A stretch of DNA of 7,258 nt from an uncultured Clostridium sp. (GTDB lineage: Bacteria > Bacillota > Clostridia > Clostridiales > Clostridiaceae). The position numbers were made by a program, and so were the translations under genes. Below are positions 5,683 to 7,258 of this stretch, in pieces. Every line of letters begins with the position of its first letter. The stretch's first letter is position 1. The notes beneath the pieces are model-generated. The model ran no database searches and was not told the origin of the DNA. It was given only the letters and a program-made list of their open reading frames with translations. The stretch is taken from the NCBI GenBank assembly GCA_934777095.1, contig CAKVNP010000103.1:1-7258 (forward strand). Reading direction: 5' to 3'.

Positions 5683-5731
5683 AAAGAGTATCTCAATATT
5701 TACCATACTAAGATACTCTTTTAGTTTTTTT
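5683..5731. terminator. Terminator hairpin at the end of the ara operon, probably bidirectional
   Basis: AAAGAGTATCT (5683-5693) and AGATACTCTTT (5711-5721) are perfect 11-nt inverted copies with a 17-nt loop. On the plus strand they are followed by TTAGTTTTTTT, a good U-tract. On the minus strand the hairpin begins 8 nt after the araD stop and is followed by the weaker ATTATTAATTAAATT. It therefore ends araBD transcription and blocks read-through from the left. Confidence 0.8.
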
Positions 5732-6455
5732 ATTTAATTATTGCTTCCTTTTCAGCAATCTTAGCTTGTCCATAATATGCATTTTTCCCATGTTTTCTTA
5801 AGTAATGCTTATCTTGTAGTGCTTGTGGTATTGGTGTAACTTGACTATTTATTTCTTCAGTAAATAAAGCCATTTTTGCTACTTCTTCTAAAACTAGCGC
5901 ATTTTGTACTGCTTTTGCTGCTGTTTCTCCCCATGAGAAGGGTCCATGACTTGAGATTATTATTCCAGGGACGCTTAAAGGTTCTATATTTCTTTCTTCA
6001 ATAGTTTCAATAATAACTAATCCTGTATTTTTTTCATATTCATCTTTTATTTCTTTATCATTTAACCCTCTTGTACAAGGTACTGCCCCATAAAATGTAT
6101 CTGCATGAGTTGTTCCATATGGAGGAATATCTCTCTTACTCTGTGCCCATGCTGTTGCATATGATGAATGAGTATGAACTACTCCACCTAACTTAGGATA
6201 TTTTTTATACAATTCAATATGTGTTGGTGTATCTGATGATGGTCTTAAATTACCTTCGACAACATTTCCCTCTAAATCTACTACAACCATATCACTAACT
6301 TTCATTTCATCATAATTAACTCCACTAGGCTTAATAACCATAAGACCTGATTCTCTATCTATCCCACTTACATTTCCCCAGGTTAAAACAACTAGCTTAT
6401 TTTTTACTAATTCTAAATTTGCTTTAAATACTTCCTCTTTTAATAACTCTAACAT
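5730..6455 (-). CDS. araD: L-ribulose-5-phosphate 4-epimerase
   Basis: A 241-residue class II aldolase-fold epimerase that interconverts L-ribulose 5-phosphate and D-xylulose 5-phosphate, the last step of bacterial L-arabinose breakdown. Zinc ligands are His94 and His96 in VVHTHSSYA and His170 in SSHGPFSWG. Phosphate-binding segments GNVSG (27-31) and SSDTPTH (73-79) are intact. Asp119 in THADTFYG and Tyr228 in AYYGQ correspond to the catalytic Asp120 and Tyr229 of the E. coli enzyme, with a constant one-residue offset that supports correct alignment and start. The length is normal, with no truncation. The ATG at 6455 follows GGGAAGGGA, with a short 4-nt gap. It starts 52 bp after the araB stop on the same strand, so it is probably co-transcribed with ribulokinase. 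The family also includes the UlaF/SgbE epimerases, but the araB neighbour favours the arabinose pathway. Confidence 0.95.
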   Translation of the reverse strand: MLELLKEEVFKANLELVKNKLVVLTWGNVSGIDRESGLMVIKPSGVNYDEMKVSDMVVVDLEGNVVEGNLRPSSDTPTHIELYKKYPKLGGVVHTHSSYATAWAQSKRDIPPYGTTHADTFYGAVPCTRGLNDKEIKDEYEKNTGLVIIETIEERNIEPLSVPGIIISSHGPFSWGETAAKAVQNALVLEEVAKMALFTEEINSQVTPIPQALQDKHYLRKHGKNAYYGQAKIAEKEAIIK

Positions 6456-6507
6456 CTAATCCCTTCCCTTTTTAAATAAAAATATCATCAAATTCAGATA
6501 GCCATTT

Positions 6508-7258
6508 TTATAGTTTTCTCATCTTCTTTAAATCCTTCATTACATTATTTTCGCCTCTGCCAAAATAATCATGTAATCTCTCATAATGCCCATAAATTTT
6601 TGAATATACTTTAACGTTTTCAGGATTAGGAGTAATTATTTCATCTTTTAATTTAGGAATTATTTCTGCTGCTTCATGGATTGATCCAAATCCTCCGTTT
6701 TCCTTTCCTGCAGCAACTGCTCCAAACATCGCTGAACCAAGAGCTGGAGTTTGAGTTGATGCTGATATCCTAATTGGAAGGTTGGTTACATCAGAATAAA
6801 TTTGTATCAACATCCTGTTTTTCTGTGGTAATCCTCCACAAGCATATAATTCATTTATTTCAATTCCATGTTCAACAAAATTATCTACTATCTTCTTATG
6901 GCCAAAAGCTGTAGCTTCAATTAATGCTCTGTATATTTCTTCAGGTTTAGTATTTAAATTTAATCCTAAGATTAAACCTGTTAAATCAGTATCTACAAGT
7001 ATTGCCCTATTACCATTTAACCAATCTAAAGCTAAAAGTCCTGAATCTCCTGGATTCTGTTTTTCTGCTAGACTTGTTAAATATTGATGTATATTCATCT
7101 TAAGTTCCTTAGCCTTTTCAACATAGTTTTCTGGAACACAGTTATTAACGAACCAAGCAAATATATCTCCTACAGCAGATTGTCCTGCTTCATAGCCAAA
7201 TAATCCTGGAATTATACCATCTTCAGCATATCCATAGATTCCTGGAACTTCTACTTCC
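6508..7258 (-). CDS. araB: Ribulokinase (C-terminal part, runs off right edge)
   Basis: The last 249 residues of an FGGY-family carbohydrate kinase; the gene continues beyond the right edge, and full-length ribulokinases are about 530-570 residues. In fragment numbering, residues 14-31 carry the [15 protein letters not shown] segment typical of ribulokinase, and 139-162 carry the second FGGY signature ([20 protein letters not shown]) that helps form the ATP site. [15 protein letters not shown] follows. The enzyme phosphorylates L-ribulose to L-ribulose 5-phosphate, the substrate of the araD product next in the operon. The reading frame is open through the edge, so the Met codon at 7096-7098 is internal and not a start. 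No araA isomerase lies between araB and araD, so it must be encoded elsewhere or upstream. Regulation cannot be seen because the operon promoter is outside the window. Confidence 0.93.
   Translation of the reverse strand, partial: EVEVPGIYGYAEDGIIPGLFGYEAGQSAVGDIFAWFVNNCVPENYVEKAKELKMNIHQYLTSLAEKQNPGDSGLLALDWLNGNRAILVDTDLTGLILGLNLNTKPEEIYRALIEATAFGHKKIVDNFVEHGIEINELYACGGLPQKNRMLIQIYSDVTNLPIRISASTQTPALGSAMFGAVAAGKENGGFGSIHEAAEIIPKLKDEIITPNPENVKVYSKIYGHYERLHDYFGRGENNVMKDLKKMRKL

Noticed and set aside
6508..7098. A complete 196-residue gene starting at the Met codon 7096-7098
   Set aside because: The frame stays open to the window edge and the upstream residues carry ribulokinase motifs, so this Met is internal and the gene is simply cut by the edge.

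Overview
The window is AT-rich, tightly packed low-GC Gram-positive DNA. Strong AAGGAGG-type ribosome binding sites, A/T-ending codons and protein families typical of clostridia suggest a Clostridium sensu stricto-like chromosome; genus is an inference and species cannot be told. I see no rRNA, tRNA, CRISPR array, transposase or phage gene. The content is mostly housekeeping and carbohydrate metabolism, with two less ordinary items.

Left block (1-1255, minus strand): a LiaF-like four-helix membrane protein with a C-terminal beta-repeat domain is followed 28 bp downstream by a CoA-disulfide reductase-like flavoprotein that runs off the left edge. Diverging from it is a nudF-type Nudix ADP-ribose pyrophosphatase (1373-1891). 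A bidirectional hairpin (1900-1946) separates this gene from the next, convergent operon.

Middle block: a minus-strand pair of phosphatases, a Cof-type HAD hydrolase (2647-3507) and then a histidine phosphatase/phosphoglycerate-mutase-family protein (2015-2620). A divergent promoter region (3508-3614) separates them from a plus-strand ZIP-family metal transporter of ZupT type (3615-4394). A small perfect inverted repeat lies over the transporter's -10 box.

Then come the two less ordinary items. The first (4508-5344) is a protein whose N-terminal half looks like two degenerate Clp-N repeats, the adaptor-binding module of ClpC/ClpA, joined to a GNAT acetyltransferase domain that ends unusually early. 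The second (5482-5574) is a 30-residue hydrophobic acidic peptide with its own ribosome binding site, a probable -10 box and a near-perfect intrinsic terminator, so it looks like an independent small-protein gene.

Right block (5730-7258, minus strand): the end of an L-arabinose catabolic operon, with the C-terminal half of ribulokinase (araB, entering from the right edge) followed by L-ribulose-5-phosphate 4-epimerase (araD). These two consecutive steps convert L-ribulose to D-xylulose 5-phosphate for the pentose phosphate or phosphoketolase routes. A second perfect hairpin separates araD from the convergent small gene.
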